Of a stretch of 64,000 nucleotides of DNA, positions 1 to 8,386 are shown piece after piece; the first letter of the stretch is position 1; every line of letters begins with the position of its first letter. Source of the DNA: Blastocatellia bacterium (GTDB taxonomy: Bacteria; Acidobacteriota; Blastocatellia; Chloracidobacteriales; JADJPF01); contig JADJPF010000010.1 in assembly GCA_016713405.1 (NCBI GenBank), positions 1-64,000 on the forward strand, given 5' to 3'. A program made the position numbers and the translations under genes. The notes under the pieces are model-generated. The model was given only the letters and a program-made list of their open reading frames with translations. It did not search any database and was not told the origin of the DNA.

Positions 1-89
1 CCAAAATCATCTATTTAAGATAGTAAAAAAATAAAAATTATCAAAAAAATTTAAAATCATCATCATTTTCTTTTTCGCTTTTAAATCAA
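1..89. other. AT-rich leader without a gene
   Basis: Very A/T-rich sequence leading into the tandem repeat. It contains isolated TCATCATC-like words (about 55-66) that look like diverged copies of the repeat that follows. I see no coding potential. Confidence 0.5.
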
Positions 90-204
90 TCATCATCAAA
101 AAATCATCATCAAAAAATCATCATCAAAAAATCATCATCAAAAAATCATCATCAAAAAATCATCATCAAAAAATCATCATCAAAAAATCATCATCAAAAA
201 ATCA
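90..204. repeat. 14-bp tandem repeat, 8 copies
   Basis: Eight perfect head-to-tail copies of the 14-bp unit TCATCATCAAAAAA lie at 90-201, followed by TCA at 202-204. There are no unique spacers, so this is a minisatellite and not a CRISPR array. The last TCA is also the reverse-strand stop codon of the adjoining transposase remnant, so the array sits directly on the broken end of the insertion element. Replication slippage or assembly collapse could change the copy number. Confidence 0.9.
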
Positions 205-1050
205 GGTAAAATAAACAGCAGAAGGAGTAAGGTAGTCAAGAGATTGATGAGGACGCTGAAAGTTATAGAAGAAAAGTAACGAGAAATACCACTAACAGCT
301 TGAGCAACAGTTTGGTAATCAAAAGATAAGCTTCCTCATATTTAAGACTACATGAAACCTTTCAATAAAAATGTTGTCAAAAACCCTGCCCCGACCATCT
401 TGGCTAATAGAAGCCAATATTTTCAATAAGTACGCTAGTAAATTCTTTAGAGGTAAATTGCGAGCCTTGATCGCTATTGAATATTTCTGGCTTTGCGATT
501 CGTAATGCTCTTTCTAGCGTTGATATGCGAAATAGGTAATCCGCGTGTTTGATACCTCGGAAAGCCAATACATATCTGCTGTACCAATCCATTATTGCTA
601 CTAAATATATAAACCCTTTTTGTATTCTTATGTATATTATATCTGTTGACCATACTTGATTTTTCTTTCTATCTTTACTCCTCTTAGCAAAATGGATATT
701 TGTTGCTTTCCTTCCTGTAACGCTCAATTTTGGCTTTGGATATAATGCTTCCAATCCCATTAATCTCATTAACCTTCTTACTCTTTCTGTTTATCTTATA
801 TCTCTGTTTTCAACTCAACTGCTTATTCTTCTTACTCCATAAGATGGTTGCTTAGTATATATTTCATCTATTTTTCTTCATTATTGCTAAATTTTCTGTT
901 TTTTTCTGTTACTGCTTTATAATAAAATGCTCCTCTGCCTATTCCTACTAGCTCACACTGTCTTTTTATATTTATTTTCAGGTGGTCTGTCTCTATAAGG
1001 CTGCGTTTTTCTTCAACTGATAAGTCCAGCTTTTTTTTTCACCCAGTCTA
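202..1050 (-). pseudogene. IS3-family transposase OrfB (DDE integrase), broken
   Basis: The longest clean stretch (404-769) encodes the rve integrase core, with the first catalytic Asp in VWSTDIIYI and the second in NSDQGSQFTS. Upstream, out of frame, lies the usual N-terminal HTH_21 region. Downstream, in another frame, the C-terminus reads FYNFQRPHQSLDYLTPSAVYF, the standard IS3 ending, and stops with TGA at 202-204. At least three frame changes separate these pieces, so no functional transposase can be read from the sequence as given. OrfB would catalyse strand cleavage and joining during transposition. Confidence 0.75.
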
Positions 1051-1068
1051 ACTCGACTTGTAATTTAC

Positions 1069-1302
1069 CTATTTGTTCATATAACTTGCTCTTGAGTTCT
1101 TCATCGCTCTGGACTTTGCCTTGTCTTTTGTCTGAAAACATTTCTGGCAATTGTTCCAATGCCTGTTTTTCCAATTCATTATTTGGGTCGGATGTACTTT
1201 ATAATCGCTTGCTATCTCATTTATTGTTCTTTGTCCTTTTATTGCTTCCAATGCTACTTTCGCCTTCCATTCGCCCACTATAGCTTTTCGGTCATTTTTC
1301 AT
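1069..1302 (-). pseudogene. IS3-family transposase OrfA (HTH protein), frameshifted
   Basis: The N-terminal 45 residues read as a classic IS3 OrfA helix-turn-helix: WKAKVALEAIKGQ, then INEIASDYKVHPTQIMNWK. OrfA binds the element ends and joins OrfB by programmed frameshifting to form the transposase. An excellent Shine-Dalgarno (AAAGGAGG) precedes the ATG at 1302. After about residue 48 the frame looks wrong: HWNNCQKCF would read ALEQLPEMF in a neighbouring frame, the usual IS3 sequence. A one-base deletion near 1155-1165 is therefore likely. The fold assignment is firm; whether the gene is intact is not. Confidence 0.75.
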
Positions 1303-1429
1303 TTTTTCCTCCTTTAACTTTTTCTTTCCTCCTATCTTATTATGGTGCCTAATTTTTGGGGAGCATTATATACTTATTTTAAGTTAAAATAGCAAAATAT
1401 CAGTCTGCTAGATAGTAGGAGTTTAATTT

Positions 1430-1849
1430 GTGGATATAAAACTAAAAAAAGAAGGGCTAGCGTTTAGGTGTGAAATCTGTCACCAATCAGATCTTTTTGA
1501 TGCTTTTAATAACTTTTGCCAACGTTGCACCAACTTAGCAAAACAAGCTGATGAACTAGCTAAAACACCTAAAGATTTAAGTTTGCAATATCGTTGTCAA
1601 AGTGGTTTACAACAATTGTAGGTATTAGCTTATTAACAATAGGTTTAATATTAGGGCAGCTTTTGGGGTTTTACAGGCAAAGTTTTAATAGGTCATCACG
1701 GGAGTAGTTTTAGGATTATTTCCAGGTGCTTTACTAGCTAGTTTTACAATGATTCAACTAGCTAAAAATTTCTCACAACAGAGAAAAATTAAACTCGTAC
1801 CTTTTTAGCACAGCAATTAGAATATTTAATAAAACCTAGTAATAGCTAA
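1430..1849 (+). pseudogene. Small zinc-finger membrane protein, frameshifted
   Basis: A GTG start follows GTAGGAG. The first 63 codons contain a treble-clef-like cysteine set (CEICHQSD, then FCQRC) resembling B-box or zinc-ribbon modules found on small membrane proteins. The frame ends at 1621. The next frame reads a hydrophobic segment (IVGISLLTIGLILGQLLGFY), a further frame reads a second one (GVVLGLFPGALLASFTMIQL), and the last ends in FLAQQLEYLIKPSNS before a stop at 1847. The likely original is one protein of about 140 residues with a cytosolic zinc finger and two membrane helices. The breaks lie near 1613, 1690 and 1800. Function unknown. Confidence 0.5.
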
Positions 1850-1888
1850 ATATTCTAAATAAATCATTTAGAAAGATAACAATATTTT

Positions 1889-2499
1889 ATGATTATAGAT
1901 TTACATATTCACACTATTTATTCGCAAGACTCTTTAATTGCTCCTGAAGATTTAATTGAACAAGCTATTTCTGTTGGATTAGACGCAGTTTGTGTAATGG
2001 AACACAATTCATTTCAAGCATCAGAAACCGCGGAAGAGTTTGCTCTAGGGACAGGACTAAAAGTCTTTCGAGAGTGGAAGTTACAACAGATTTAGGGATC
2101 TGTTAGTTTATGGAGTTAATCAAGCACAATGGCAAGAATTTGAAAATAAAACTAACCTACCAGCACAAAAAATTATTGATTATGTTCGTAGTTGTGGAGG
2201 TGTTTGTATTCCTGCACATCCTTTTCGCTTTAAAGCTGCTAGTATTGGGGACAGATTAGAAACTTTAATAGGTATTTTTGCTATGGAAGGTTATAATGCA
2301 AAGTCAGATATTGAAGAAAACCGCATGGCATGGGAAAAGGCAGAAAAACTTAATCTAAAACTTACTGGTGGAAGTGATGCACATCTTAGTAGGCCAAATA
2401 GGAAAATGTGTAACAGAATTTCCATCTAATATTGAAAATATGTCAGAACTTGTTGAAGCCTTGAAAAGCGGTAATTTTCAAGCTAAATATTTATTTTAA
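1889..2499 (+). pseudogene. PHP-domain metal-dependent phosphoesterase, frameshifted
   Basis: The start reads MIIDLHIHTIYSQDS, the metal-binding HxH motif of the PHP superfamily (DNA polymerase histidinol-phosphatase type), followed by MEHNS, the second metal-site motif. After the stop at 2095 other frames continue the family: DLLVYGVNQ, CGGVCIPAHPFR (third metal site) and LTGGSDAHLVGQIG (final D-x-H site), ending at 2499. Three one-base changes (missing G near 2063 and 2094, an extra base near 2384) would restore a 203-residue protein, a normal length for the family. Such proteins hydrolyse small phosphoesters. All metal ligands survive, so the gene may well be intact in the organism. Confidence 0.7.
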
Positions 2500-2594
2500 T
2501 TCTAGCCTTAAATAGCTTGCTGCCAACTTAAAGGGTTTTGTACAATTAACCCTTTCTTACTTTATTAGATTCTTTCAAATTAAGGATATATACT

Positions 2595-3329
2595 ATGCCA
2601 TTTTGTCCTAAATGCCTTTCTGAGTATAAGCGAGAAATTACACATTGTAATGAATGTGACCTAGATTTAGTTGAAGAATTGACAGATGAAAACAGAATCC
2701 ATGATATTAGTGATGCACCAATGGTAGAATTACGTAAATTTTCAACTGCTACCGAAGCACAAATGATACGAGGACTTTTAGAGCAGAATGATATTCGAGC
2801 CTTAATACAAGGTGAAACTAGTAGCAGTGGTTTATTTCCAGCCGCTACATCAGTAGTTTTATTAGTAGATGGAAGGGATTTCTCTAAAGCAAAAGAATTA
2901 GCAGAAGCCTACCTTATAGCAGAAATAGTTATGGATGAAAAAGATATTGGTCAGCCTGAAGAAACGGAAAAAGACGAAATTGCTAGACAATCTGTAGAGG
3001 TCTTAAAACAAACTACTGCTATGGTAGTTTTAATTACTGTAGATAAAAAAGAACTAGCTGACAAAATAGCAGAAAGCCTAGTAGTAGAAAACCTTGCAGC
3101 CTGTGTCAATATTGTTAATCAAATAGAATCGATTTATCGTTTTGAAGGAAAGCTTTCTCTTGAACCATCATTGCTTTTAATTGCTAAAACTGACTTAGCT
3201 TTTTCTCAACGATTAGAAGAAAAAGTAAAAGAGTTACATACTTATGACACTCCAGAAATTATAGCTTTGCCCATTAATCGCGGTTCAGAAAAGTATTTGG
3301 ATTGGCTTAGAGAGTCCTTAAATTTATAA
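2595..3329 (+). CDS. Zinc ribbon-DUF2007-CutA1 fusion protein
   Basis: This 244-residue protein has three parts. Residues 1-25 form a four-cysteine zinc ribbon (CPKC, then CNEC). Residues about 45-110 match the DUF2007 type, with LRKFSTATEAQMIRGLLEQNDI and a following VVLLVDGRDFSKAKEL. Residues about 138-244 are a complete CutA1 domain (VLITVDKKELADKIAESL, NLAACVNIV, SIYRFEGK, TYDTPEIIALPI, YLDWL). CutA1 proteins are trimeric and linked to divalent-metal tolerance, although their biochemical role is unsettled. DUF2007 is described as a putative signal-transducing domain. The fusion is visible directly in one uninterrupted frame. It may sense metals through the ribbon or oligomerise through CutA1; both are inference. 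Confidence 0.8.
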   Translation: MPFCPKCLSEYKREITHCNECDLDLVEELTDENRIHDISDAPMVELRKFSTATEAQMIRGLLEQNDIRALIQGETSSSGLFPAATSVVLLVDGRDFSKAKELAEAYLIAEIVMDEKDIGQPEETEKDEIARQSVEVLKQTTAMVVLITVDKKELADKIAESLVVENLAACVNIVNQIESIYRFEGKLSLEPSLLLIAKTDLAFSQRLEEKVKELHTYDTPEIIALPINRGSEKYLDWLRESLNL

Positions 3330-3374
3330 ATCTATATTTAGTACACTGTAAACTAAATATTCAGATATTTTAAT

Positions 3375-3471
3375 CTTAAGCCCCAACGGAGGTGACAGAT
3401 ATGTAGCGTAGGGCGCAAGCCCTACGTATGATTAGCACTTAAAAGACTATGTCGCCACTTTGGGGCTTAAG
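3375..3471. repeat. REP/MITE-like palindromic element with nested hairpin
   Basis: Outer imperfect inverted arms of about 21 bp run from CTTAAGCCCCAA at 3375 to TTGGGGCTTAAG ending at 3471. Inside is a perfect 8-bp hairpin, CGTAGGGC-GCAA-GCCCTACG (3407-3426), closed by a GCAA tetraloop. The element is more GC-rich than its surroundings, as expected for a dispersed mobile palindrome. A shorter flanking pair, CTGTAAACTA near 3346 and TAGTTTACAG at 3501-3510, surrounds it. It lies between two co-directional genes and could also act as an mRNA stabiliser or terminator. Confidence 0.7.
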
Positions 3472-3567
3472 AGTTAAGAATACAAAATTGCTATATTACT
3501 TAGTTTACAGAGTATTTAGTATGTTCTTATGGTAAAAATCTAGTGTTCCTTTAGCTTAATAAATAAA

Positions 3568-4411
3568 ATGTTTGGAAGTAAGTCTAATCCTTTTGCAGAT
3601 AACAAATCTTCTGTAGATATTGAAGGTGTAATTCTGGATTCAGAGTTACTTCTAAAATATCGTTTTGTTGAAAGAGCTAATAGCACGTTAGAAAAAAGCT
3701 ATTGAATCTTGCCCTAAGAATATTTCTTTACGAGAAAAATTATTAGAAATTTATGTTGATTATAATTTACCAGATAAAGGGGCTGAACAAGCCCTAGCTT
3801 TATCAAAGATTTATGCTGAATCAGGAGATATAGATCGTGCAAATGAAAATATAATGCAAGCAAAAGGTCTTAATCCTGCTTTATCAATAAATTTAATTAC
3901 CCCAAATGCAGAGGCACCTAGAAGAGCAATAACCCAACCCTTACAACCAATACCACCAATGCAACATATACCTAGGCCAGCCGCTAGACCAATGCCCCGC
4001 CCAATACCTAGACCAATACCTAGGCCATTACCCCGCCCACAAGCTACTTATCCATCCGTCCAACGTGAAAAAGCTGTAAAAGTATTAACAGGAGATCTAT
4101 CAACAATTACTATTTTTGATGTAATTCAAATGGTAGAAAATAGCCGTATTACTGGGATACTTACTATTAATGCTACTACTGTACAAGGAAAAATTTACTT
4201 TAACTATGGACAAATTGCAGATGCTCAAATGGGGGAATTACGTAGTAATGCAGCTTTTCGATGTTTTGTTGAACTAGAAGAAGGCCGTTTTGAAATGGAA
4301 AAATCTCCTGTAGAATTTAAGCAAAACATTACTGCTCCTAATAATACTAATTTGATTTTGGATATTTTAAGAGAAGTTGATGAGTCAAAACGCGACCAAA
4401 TGATGGGATAG
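3568..4411 (+). CDS. DUF4388 (PATAN-type) protein with proline-rich linker; one frameshift
   Basis: The gene starts with ATG at 3568 (MFGSKSNPFAD). A six-A run at 3692-3697 shifts the frame; with five A the reading continues as LEKAIESCPKNISLREKLLEIY into the frame that stops at 4411, giving 280 residues. The N-terminal part is a short TPR-like helical region. The middle (about 115-160) is a proline/arginine-rich linker of repeated IPRP-type units. The C-terminal 110 residues match DUF4388 (LTGDLSTITIFDVIQMVE, GKIYFNYGQIADAQ), a module common in proteins linked to gliding or two-component signalling. It lies just upstream of clpB. The exact role is unknown. Confidence 0.75.
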
Positions 4412-4526
4412 ATAAAGTAGGTTAGTGTATTTTAGGAAGACATTCTATTGCTTGTTTTTAAGAACAAAGCTTAAATTATCTTTTTACTAGTAAGTTTAAT
4501 AAAATCTGTAAATAATTGGATGGTTT

Positions 4527-7127
4527 ATGCACCGAGATAGATTTACAATTCGCGCTCAAGAAGCTATAGATTCAGCTACTAAGCTGGCAGAACGTCAACA
4601 AAATCAACAAATTGAGCCAGAACACTTGCTTATAACTATGCTTGAATCAAATGAGGGAGTAATTAGACCTATTTTAGAAAAAATAGGAATACGTCCTCCA
4701 ATGATTTTGGCAGAGCTAGAAGAAGCAATAAAAAGCTTACCTAAAGTTACTGGGACAAGTCAGGAAAGATTTTTTCCTCCCGCCTTTATTCAACTTTTAC
4801 TGCTGCACAAAAAAGAAGCCGACAAACTCCAAGATGCTTATATCAGCACTGAACATTTGCTGCTTGCTATAGCAGAAGAAAAAAATGGTGCTTCTGGCAA
4901 AATACTTCGCCAACACGGGGTTGTTAATAAAGACTTGTTAAAAGTCTTAGAACAGTTTCGATGTGGTGAGAAAATTACAGATCAAGACCCTGAATCACGT
5001 TATCAATCTTTAAGTCGCTATGGTCGGGATCTAACCGAACTAGCTCGAATAGGTAAATTAGACCCTGTAATTGGACGAGATGATGAAATCCGTCGGGTTG
5101 TTCAAGTTTTGTCCAGGCGTACTAAAAATAACCCTGTATTGATTGGAGAACCTGGAGTTGGTAAAACTGCTATTGTTGAAGGACTAGCACAAAGAATTAT
5201 TTCTGGTGATGTAGCAGAATCTTTACGTAATAAACGCTTGGTAGTATTAGATTTAGGTGCGATGTTAGCAGGTGCAAAATATCGCGGTGAATTTGAAGAC
5301 CGCCTTAAGGCAGTTTTAAAAGAAGTTACTCGACCCGATAGCAACATAATTATGTTTATTGATGAACTACATACCCTAGTAGGTGCTGGCGCGGCAGAAG
5401 GGGCAATAGATGCTTCAAATATGCTAAAACCTGCCCTAGCACGTGGTGAACTTCGTTGCATAGGGGCAACAACCTTAAATGAATATAAAAAATACATTGA
5501 AAAAGACGCAGCACTTGAGAGACGCTTCCAACAAGTCTATATTGCTGAACCAAATATAGAGGACACAATTGCTATTTTACGTGGCTTAAAAGAACGCTAT
5601 GAAGTCCATCATGGAGTAAGAATTAAAGACACTGCAATTGTTTCAGCTACAATGCTTTCACAACGCTATATTGCTGATAGATTTTTGCCTGATAAAGCAA
5701 TTGATTTAATTGATGAGGCTGCATCACGTCTAAGAATAGAAATTGACAGCCTACCAACAGAGATTGACGAGGTAGAACGCGAAAGAATTCAGCGAGAAAT
5801 AGAGCGTCAAGCACTCCAAAGAGAAGATGATCCAGTTTCGCGTGAAAGATTAGCTAAAATTGAGCAAGAAATTTCTGAATTAAAAGAGAAAAGTGCAGGA
5901 ATGAAAGCTCGTTGGCAGTCAGAAAAGGAAATTATAGAACGTATTAGTTCTAATAAAGAAGCCCTGGAAAATATGCGTATTCAAGCTGAACAATTTGAAC
6001 GAGTTGGAGATTATGGAAAAGTAGCAGAAATACGCTATGGAAGTATGGTTGGACTACAAAAAACTGTTGACCAAGACCGCGCCCGGTTAGCTGAACTTCA
6101 AGAACGAGGGCGAATGCTAAAAGAAGAAGTTGATGAGGAAGATATTGCTCATGTAGTAGCAAAATGGACAGGTATTCCTGTTGCAAAAATGCTAGAAAGC
6201 GAAATTCACAAGTTAATTACTATGGAAAATCGCTTAGAAAGCCGTGTAGTTGGACAATCTGAAGCATTAGCAGCGGTTGCAAATGCTGTTCGTCGTTCTC
6301 GCTCAGGTCTTCAAGACCAGGAAAGACCTATTGGATCGTTTATTTTCTTAGGCCCAACTGGTGTAGGTAAAACAGAAACCGCCCGCGCACTAGCAGAATT
6401 TCTCTTTGATGATGAAAAAGCAATGGTTCGTATAGATATGAGCGAATATATGGAAAAACATTCTGTTGCTCGTTTAATTGGCGCACCACCTGGTTATGTT
6501 GGTTATGATGAGGGCGGAATGTTGACCGAGTCTGTACGTCGTCGTCCTTATGCAGTATTACTATTTGATGAAATTGAGAAAGCTCATCCAGATGTTTTTA
6601 ATATTCTGCTGCAAATTCTGGATGATGGACGTTTAACCGATGGAAAAGGTCGAACAGTTAATTTTAAGAATAGTGTAGTTATTATGACTTCTAATATTGG
6701 AAGTCATCGAATTATGGAATGGGCAGAACATTCAGAAAACCGTATGCGTGAAGAAGTAATGGATGAAGTCAGAAGTGTTTTTAAACCAGAATTCTTAAAT
6801 AGAATTGATGAAATTGTGATTTATCATAGTTTGGGACGAGAACAAATTAAACAAATTGTAGATATCCAAGTTTCATTACTGGAAAAATCCTTAAAAGAAA
6901 AACATATCAACATTAAATTAACAGATTCAGCAAAAGAATTTATTGTTCAAGAAGGCTTTAATCCAGCTTATGGCGCACGTCCCTTAAAACGAGCTATCCA
7001 AAGTTTGGTTAAAGATCCTTTGGCTATTAAGTTACTAAAAAATGAAATTTTACCTGGTCAAAGTGTTGAACTAGTAGCAGAACCTAGTATTAGGCAGCTA
7101 AAATTTATAATTAGTGATACAAAATAA
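4527..7127 (+). CDS. clpB: ClpB disaggregase (Hsp100 AAA+ ATPase)
   Basis: The full-length 866-residue ClpB solubilises protein aggregates together with DnaK in the cytoplasm. Residues 1-150 are the double Clp_N repeat. NBD1 has Walker A GEPGVGKTA near residue 207 and Walker B FIDELHT near 277. The long coiled-coil middle domain spans about 410-530 and distinguishes ClpB from ClpA and ClpC. NBD2 has Walker A GPTGVGKTE near 608 and Walker B LLFDEIEKAH near 679. NBD2 lacks an I/L-G-F ClpP-docking tripeptide after TSNIGSH, consistent with a disaggregase rather than a protease partner. The hsp20 gene starts 8 bp after the stop codon, so the two are probably cotranscribed. No CIRCE operator is visible upstream. 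Confidence 0.97.
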   Translation: MHRDRFTIRAQEAIDSATKLAERQQNQQIEPEHLLITMLESNEGVIRPILEKIGIRPPMILAELEEAIKSLPKVTGTSQERFFPPAFIQLLLLHKKEADKLQDAYISTEHLLLAIAEEKNGASGKILRQHGVVNKDLLKVLEQFRCGEKITDQDPESRYQSLSRYGRDLTELARIGKLDPVIGRDDEIRRVVQVLSRRTKNNPVLIGEPGVGKTAIVEGLAQRIISGDVAESLRNKRLVVLDLGAMLAGAKYRGEFEDRLKAVLKEVTRPDSNIIMFIDELHTLVGAGAAEGAIDASNMLKPALARGELRCIGATTLNEYKKYIEKDAALERRFQQVYIAEPNIEDTIAILRGLKERYEVHHGVRIKDTAIVSATMLSQRYIADRFLPDKAIDLIDEAASRLRIEIDSLPTEIDEVERERIQREIERQALQREDDPVSRERLAKIEQEISELKEKSAGMKARWQSEKEIIERISSNKEALENMRIQAEQFERVGDYGKVAEIRYGSMVGLQKTVDQDRARLAELQERGRMLKEEVDEEDIAHVVAKWTGIPVAKMLESEIHKLITMENRLESRVVGQSEALAAVANAVRRSRSGLQDQERPIGSFIFLGPTGVGKTETARALAEFLFDDEKAMVRIDMSEYMEKHSVARLIGAPPGYVGYDEGGMLTESVRRRPYAVLLFDEIEKAHPDVFNILLQILDDGRLTDGKGRTVNFKNSVVIMTSNIGSHRIMEWAEHSENRMREEVMDEVRSVFKPEFLNRIDEIVIYHSLGREQIKQIVDIQVSLLEKSLKEKHINIKLTDSAKEFIVQEGFNPAYGARPLKRAIQSLVKDPLAIKLLKNEILPGQSVELVAEPSIRQLKFIISDTK

Positions 7128-7135
7128 GGATTTTT

Positions 7136-7564
7136 ATGTCAGATAAGTTAGAGCATCTTAAAGACTTAATCAATTTACAAGAAAAAATGAATCGTCTTTT
7201 TAAGGAAGTAACTGTTGTTTCAGATTCTAAAGATTCTTGGGTGCCATTAGTTGATATTTATGAAGCCCAAGAAACAATAGTTATTAAAGTAGATTTGCCA
7301 GAAGTCGCACAAGAAGATATTCAAGTTAATTTAGATGGAGACAAATTAACACTTATAGGTAAAAGAAATTTACCTATAGGAGTTGAGAAAGAGCAGTTTC
7401 AATGTATGGAACGCTTTTATGGGCAATTTAACCGGCAGTTTACTTTGCCTTCTAATGTTGATCCAGAAAAGATTAATGCTGATTATAAAATGGGAGTCTT
7501 GACCATCACTTTACCAAAAATTGCTCCAAAAATTGCTAAGCAAATTAAGGTAAAGATTGGCTAA
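7136..7564 (+). CDS. Hsp20 small heat-shock protein
   Basis: This 142-residue protein carries an alpha-crystallin domain over about residues 35-140. Diagnostic signs are VPLVDIYEAQETIVIKVDLP at its start, ERFYGQFNRQFTLP in the middle, and YKMGVLTITLPK with the G-V-L signature at its end. The short C-terminal tail KQIKVKIG contains an I-x-V-like anchor used in oligomer assembly. Small heat-shock proteins hold unfolded clients for refolding by ClpB and DnaK. The gene sits 8 bp after clpB, with AAGGA before its ATG, so shared transcription is likely. Confidence 0.95.
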   Translation: MSDKLEHLKDLINLQEKMNRLFKEVTVVSDSKDSWVPLVDIYEAQETIVIKVDLPEVAQEDIQVNLDGDKLTLIGKRNLPIGVEKEQFQCMERFYGQFNRQFTLPSNVDPEKINADYKMGVLTITLPKIAPKIAKQIKVKIG

Positions 7565-7600
7565 ATTTTATAGATGAAAAATTTTTTAAGGAGTATTTTC

Positions 7601-8233
7601 ATGAAACAACCAGAAACACCAGATAACTCAAACACTACAGATTGTGTTGCTAGTGAGACTACTGCAAGTGGAGATTCTTATATAGATGATGAAATTGAAA
7701 GCAATGATGAATCATCTGATGAATCATCAACAGAAAGTTATCCTATAGGTTATGTTGCTGAACTGAAAGCAAAATTAAAAGAAGCTGAAGAAAAAGCCGA
7801 TATGTTGCAAGCTCGATTTAAGCAAGCCCAGCTAGACTTAAATCGAGAAGCCGACGAACTACGCAACAGATTACGCCGTAATTCGGAAGAGCGGCTAGAA
7901 ACAGCTAAAAGTGATATTTATAAGCGAATGCTTGAATTTGTAGACAATTTGGAAAGAGCAATTAAATCTGCTGAAACAAATGCTGATGCAAATACTTTGC
8001 TAGAAGGTGTAAAGGCTACTCATCAGCTTTTGTTAAGAGATTTAGAAAATAATGGAGTTTCTCAAATAATAGCCGTAGGTGAAAACTTTAATCCTGAACT
8101 ACATGAAGCCGTAGATATACTAGCGGTTGCACCAGATAAAGATAATCAAGTAACGGCTGTTTATAAAGCAGGTTATAAATTAGGTAATAAACTACTTCGT
8201 CCAGCAATGGTGCAAGTTGGGCGTAGTCAGTAA
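7601..8233 (+). CDS. grpE: GrpE nucleotide exchange factor
   Basis: GrpE releases ADP from DnaK. I place the start at ATG 7601 because AAGGAG stands eight bases before it; the in-frame ATG at 7574 has no ribosome-binding site. The product is about 210 residues. An acidic, serine-rich N-terminus (about 15-45) leads into a long coiled coil (ELKAKLKEAEEKADMLQARF to about residue 105). The C-terminal beta-wing domain follows, with the family signature NPELHEAV and the ending GYKLGNKLLRPAMVQVG. It follows hsp20 by 36 bp. DnaK and DnaJ are not in this window, so the chaperone set is split in the genome. Confidence 0.94.
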   Translation: MKQPETPDNSNTTDCVASETTASGDSYIDDEIESNDESSDESSTESYPIGYVAELKAKLKEAEEKADMLQARFKQAQLDLNREADELRNRLRRNSEERLETAKSDIYKRMLEFVDNLERAIKSAETNADANTLLEGVKATHQLLLRDLENNGVSQIIAVGENFNPELHEAVDILAVAPDKDNQVTAVYKAGYKLGNKLLRPAMVQVGRSQ

Positions 8234-8241
8234 ACTTAACA

Positions 8242-8302
8242 GGCAACCTAATTTAAATAAGATTAACTCTTAGGTTGGGTGGTATTGTAAAATTAGGTTG
8301 CC
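8242..8302. repeat. 13-bp inverted repeat between grpE and the second clp gene
   Basis: GGCAACCTAATTT at 8242-8254 pairs perfectly with AAATTAGGTTGCC at 8290-8302 across a 35-nt loop. The loop itself holds a further TTAGGTTG copy near 8270. The right arm is followed by AAAAATTTTTAC, not a clean T-run. It may be a leaky terminator or attenuator, or a regulatory site for the downstream gene. A smaller palindrome TGGCATTGCCA lies at about 8351-8361. Confidence 0.6.
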
Positions 8303-8386
8303 AAAAATTTTTACTTTATATATTTAGTGTAATTTAAACCTTTAACCAAAAAGTGGCATTGCCATTTTAGTGCAGGTGGAAAACTT

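Larger units (their letters stand above)
202..1365 (-). mobile_element. IS3-family insertion sequence, degenerate, left end missing
   Basis: A minus-strand element with an orfA/orfB layout typical of the IS3 family. The right end reads inward on the minus strand as TGCTCCCCAAAAATTAGGCA from 1365, with the TG start usual for IS3 termini. No matching inverted copy exists at the left; the 14-bp tandem array begins there instead. Both reading frames are interrupted by several indels. The combined product matches the IS3 layout of HTH protein plus DDE integrase, so it was once a full element. It is probably immobile as sequenced, because one terminus is absent. I cannot tell how much of the decay is real and how much is consensus error. 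Confidence 0.8.

Noticed and set aside
90..204. Regularly spaced repeats as a CRISPR array
   Set aside because: Units of 14 bp are contiguous with no unique spacers, and no cas gene is near.
1086..1283. Plus-strand frame opposite the transposase
   Set aside because: It is a shadow of the IS OrfA gene, hydrophobic only because of the antisense composition.
4412..4526. CIRCE or other HrcA operator ahead of clpB
   Set aside because: No TTAGCACTC-N9-GAGTGCTAA is present; the lone TTAGCACTT near 3432 lies inside the palindromic repeat.
5102..6186. Minus-strand frames inside clpB
   Set aside because: They are antisense shadows of a strongly conserved gene and show no family features.
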